This document shows, piece by piece, positions 62,101 through 64,000 of a stretch of 64,000 bases of DNA. Under the pieces are notes generated by a model. That model did no database searches. It worked only from the letters and a program-made list of their open reading frames with translations, and was not told the origin of the DNA. This DNA is from Pelagerythrobacter marinus (GTDB taxonomy: Bacteria; Pseudomonadota; Alphaproteobacteria; Sphingomonadales; Sphingomonadaceae): the NCBI RefSeq assembly GCF_009827515.1, contig NZ_WTYO01000002.1, forward strand, positions 496,001 through 560,000, read 5' to 3'. A program made the position numbers and the translations under genes. Numbering within the stretch: the stretch's first letter is position 1; each line of letters starts with the position of its first letter.

Positions 62101-64000
62101 CTATTCCGGCTGTTCTGCTTCCGTCTTGTTAACAGGGAAGCCCAAGAGCTTTCGAATAGACACTTGCCCCTCGTCTGTATCACCTTCCAGACCTTCAACA
62201 AACTCTCTCAGTTGGCCGACAAGGTCTCGGTCTGCAGCTTGCATGCAATCTTTGAAGATGTCCTTCTTTGCCTCAATGAACGCCTTGGCTTCTGACGAAT
62301 TCTCCCTCGCCAGAGGAAGCAAGTATCGTTCAACTGTCCGGTTGGGATTGGTTCGATAGGGTAAACGGTCTAGTATGGATCGGAGATGCTCGAGAGCAGC
62401 AGAAACCGCGCTGGTATGTGAGTTATGCCGATCGAAGAATTCGCTCTCAAATCTTCTTTGCGAGCTCGGCGGTAGAGATTTCAAAAGTATCCCGTAGTTC
62501 CGCTCCGATTTTTTCGGATCGTACGCCCCCGTCATAACTTTCAAAGCATTACTCATAAGGGGTTCAAAAAATTCTGTGGATGTAAGTTTAACGGGCTTAA
62601 CCGTGTTTCGCTCGCACAGCAACTTCACCAATGCGCCATCTTCATCGAGTTCCTTCTGCCAACGAGCAGAGCCCACTGACTTCAGCATTTCGGCGATACT
62701 GGTCGTGAAGCTCTCCCATCCAATCTCCGTCCGACCTTCAACTTCCCTCAGCATTGACAGGGAAACGCGCCCGAGCTCTGCCGATTGCCAGTATGCTGCT
62801 ACAGATGACGTTCCCACTAAGGACAACAGCGTCTGAAACTGTTCACCAAGGGCCTTCCTGAGTTTCAGAAAATTTGAAATGACGAAAGTCGCATCAGGCA
62901 GAGTTGCTTCGTTCCGAGCTAGCATGGCTCGAGCCACCGATTTGAACAGCTCACGGCCGTCTTCCTCGGAACATGCATGCTTCAACACGTATTCGAAGGC
63001 CGCTGTACGGTTAGCGATTTCCGCAATGGAGTTCACAAAGTCTGGCTCGAGTTCGCTGGTAGTTAGTTTCGCCCGGAACCAGTTGTACTCAGTCAACATA
63101 TTCCCGAAGATTGGCGCCTGTTGCGGTTGCGGCATTCCTGGTTGTTCGTGCTTGTACTCGCGCATGGCCAGCCAGAAGAATAGGGCCGTCGCATGACCTC
63201 GAATCTTTCCTCCATCTTTGTCGGCATGATAGGCATAATACATCGGCGCGCCGGATTGGAAGAAGTCTTGAAGCGCTGTTGTGGCGGGCTCGTTACCGAT
63301 GGGAACCGCGCTTTGGAGCACGTCCACTGTTTTAATAAGCGCTCTGAACTCGTCTGTGCTAATGTCGAGCTTCTTCGCCTTTGCGTTCTCTAAGGCAACC
63401 TCAAGCAGATGGACGCATTGCTCTACATCAAACAGGTGCGACAGCTCAGCCCACATGTAGGAAAAGAAGTCACTTCCCGTTGCATACTGGTCGAGCGCTG
63501 CAACGATGTCCTTTTCATTCGCAGGTCTTTTGAACTGGCGAATGTGGTAGTCGGTTTCATCACAATCAAGCGCCGCGCCTAGGACCGCAGCGGAACCTGA
63601 AGGCAGCACAATTGTCGGCAGCACCTTGCTCACCGCGTCTGTGCCCTTCGCCGACTTCACGGCATCACAGATCGCCGCGACGATCTTGATCCAAGACCGC
63701 CCATGCTGAAGTGTCTGCTTCGCGGGTTCTGCGGGTAGTCCAGCATTTATCGCTCGGACCATGGCTCCCACGAAGCTGGGCAGTGTAGCCTCTTCGATGA
63801 AGGCAGAAGCCTTCCATAGTCCTGACAAACTCGGCATCTGAGCGAAGGGGAAGGCCTTCACCGCCTGTAATGTTGTTGCCAACGTCTTTTGGCTGTACTC
63901 CAAGTCTGTGCGATCGATGTTGACTGCTGCAATATTCGAAATGGCCGCGCTGAGCTCCGTCAGATTCTCGGACCCCCAGTCCTGGCTCAATTCATCGACG
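62101..64000 (-). CDS. Large helical protein of unknown function, partial at right edge
   Basis: At least 633 codons, open to the last base, so the true start is outside the window; a TTG at 63990 is only the first in-frame start codon. The protein is almost entirely alpha-helical by pattern, with no P-loop, nuclease or membrane motif visible in this part. It might be the C-terminal region of a larger multi-domain protein. Base composition is clearly AT-richer than the rest of the window and codon use differs (many A/T third positions), which points to acquisition by transfer. Not recognised. A role in phage defence is only a guess from position and composition. Confidence 0.75.
   Translation of the reverse strand, partial: VDELSQDWGSENLTELSAAISNIAAVNIDRTDLEYSQKTLATTLQAVKAFPFAQMPSLSGLWKASAFIEEATLPSFVGAMVRAINAGLPAEPAKQTLQHGRSWIKIVAAICDAVKSAKGTDAVSKVLPTIVLPSGSAAVLGAALDCDETDYHIRQFKRPANEKDIVAALDQYATGSDFFSYMWAELSHLFDVEQCVHLLEVALENAKAKKLDISTDEFRALIKTVDVLQSAVPIGNEPATTALQDFFQSGAPMYYAYHADKDGGKIRGHATALFFWLAMREYKHEQPGMPQPQQAPIFGNMLTEYNWFRAKLTTSELEPDFVNSIAEIANRTAAFEYVLKHACSEEDGRELFKSVARAMLARNEATLPDATFVISNFLKLRKALGEQFQTLLSLVGTSSVAAYWQSAELGRVSLSMLREVEGRTEIGWESFTTSIAEMLKSVGSARWQKELDEDGALVKLLCERNTVKPVKLTSTEFFEPLMSNALKVMTGAYDPKKSERNYGILLKSLPPSSQRRFESEFFDRHNSHTSAVSAALEHLRSILDRLPYRTNPNRTVERYLLPLARENSSEAKAFIEAKKDIFKDCMQAADRDLVGQLREFVEGLEGDTDEGQVSIRKLLGFPVNKTEAEQPE

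Noticed and set aside
1-64000. CRISPR array, insertion sequence, rRNA or replication origin
   Set aside because: No repeat-spacer pattern, transposase motif, rRNA-like stretch or clustered DnaA boxes were noticed in reading; a short IS remnant could be missed without computation.

Overview
The window is about 64 kb of GC-rich (roughly two-thirds GC by eye) chromosomal DNA from an alphaproteobacterium. It looks like a sphingomonad, probably Erythrobacteraceae-like. This rests on gene content and order (divL-tsaE-amgK-murU-addB-addA-trxA, hisG-hisD-nusB-thiL, infA-maf-RNase-yacG-tRNA-Phe), on the many GST, VOC and TonB-receptor genes, and on the dense packing with 4-bp ATGA/GTGA overlaps. The assignment is inferred; no marker gene was compared.

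Layout. 1-1,400: 3' part of argJ and an inositol-monophosphatase-family gene. 1,414-12,782 (minus): one long operon with a DivL-like tyrosine pseudokinase, tsaE, the peptidoglycan-recycling pair amgK-murU, the break-repair enzyme addB-addA, and trxA. 12,900-22,700: a methyl-cycle region with ahcY and metE, each with a similar AT-rich palindrome upstream, and two cobalamin riboswitches. One riboswitch precedes metE, as expected; the other precedes a double-hotdog acyl-CoA thioesterase, which is unexpected. folE, a phospholipase D enzyme, a hemerythrin, a zincin and a PilZ protein lie between. 22,775-23,690: two unrecognised overlapping genes behind a Fur-like box. 23,748-30,734: an HxlR-type regulator and a run of ten small detoxification or stress enzymes (VOC, GST, DUF1428, RibD/DHFR-like, GFA). 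30,731-34,949: a J-domain protein divergent from bolA, then GST, pirin, SDR and epoxide-hydrolase-like genes. 34,962-39,409: a DUF2332 gene and the hisG-hisD-nusB-thiL operon. 39,507-48,475: a fatty acid desaturase, the proton-pumping pyrophosphatase hppA, an S9 peptidase, a GNAT/JmjC-like pair and tesB. 48,556-58,275: an 11-codon mini-gene, a c-di-GMP phosphodiesterase-like protein, an MliC-like lipoprotein, uvrC, an entericidin, a flavoprotein and a TonB-dependent receptor with a cysteine-bearing repeat insertion. 58,507-61,760: infA, maf, a short RNase E/G, yacG, tRNA-Phe and a helix-turn-helix protein.

The last 1.9 kb changes character. A 3' remnant of an HNH endonuclease gene stops where a clearly AT-richer, large, unrecognised helical protein begins and runs off the edge. 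This looks like the border of an acquired island, possibly a defence island, most of which lies outside the window.

The best candidates for something undescribed are the B12-riboswitch-controlled thioesterase, the repeat insertion in the TonB receptor, the 11-codon gene with its own ribosome-binding site and terminator, the Fur-box gene pair, and the right-edge island. No database search or computation was run. All family assignments come from reading motifs, and low-confidence ones are marked.
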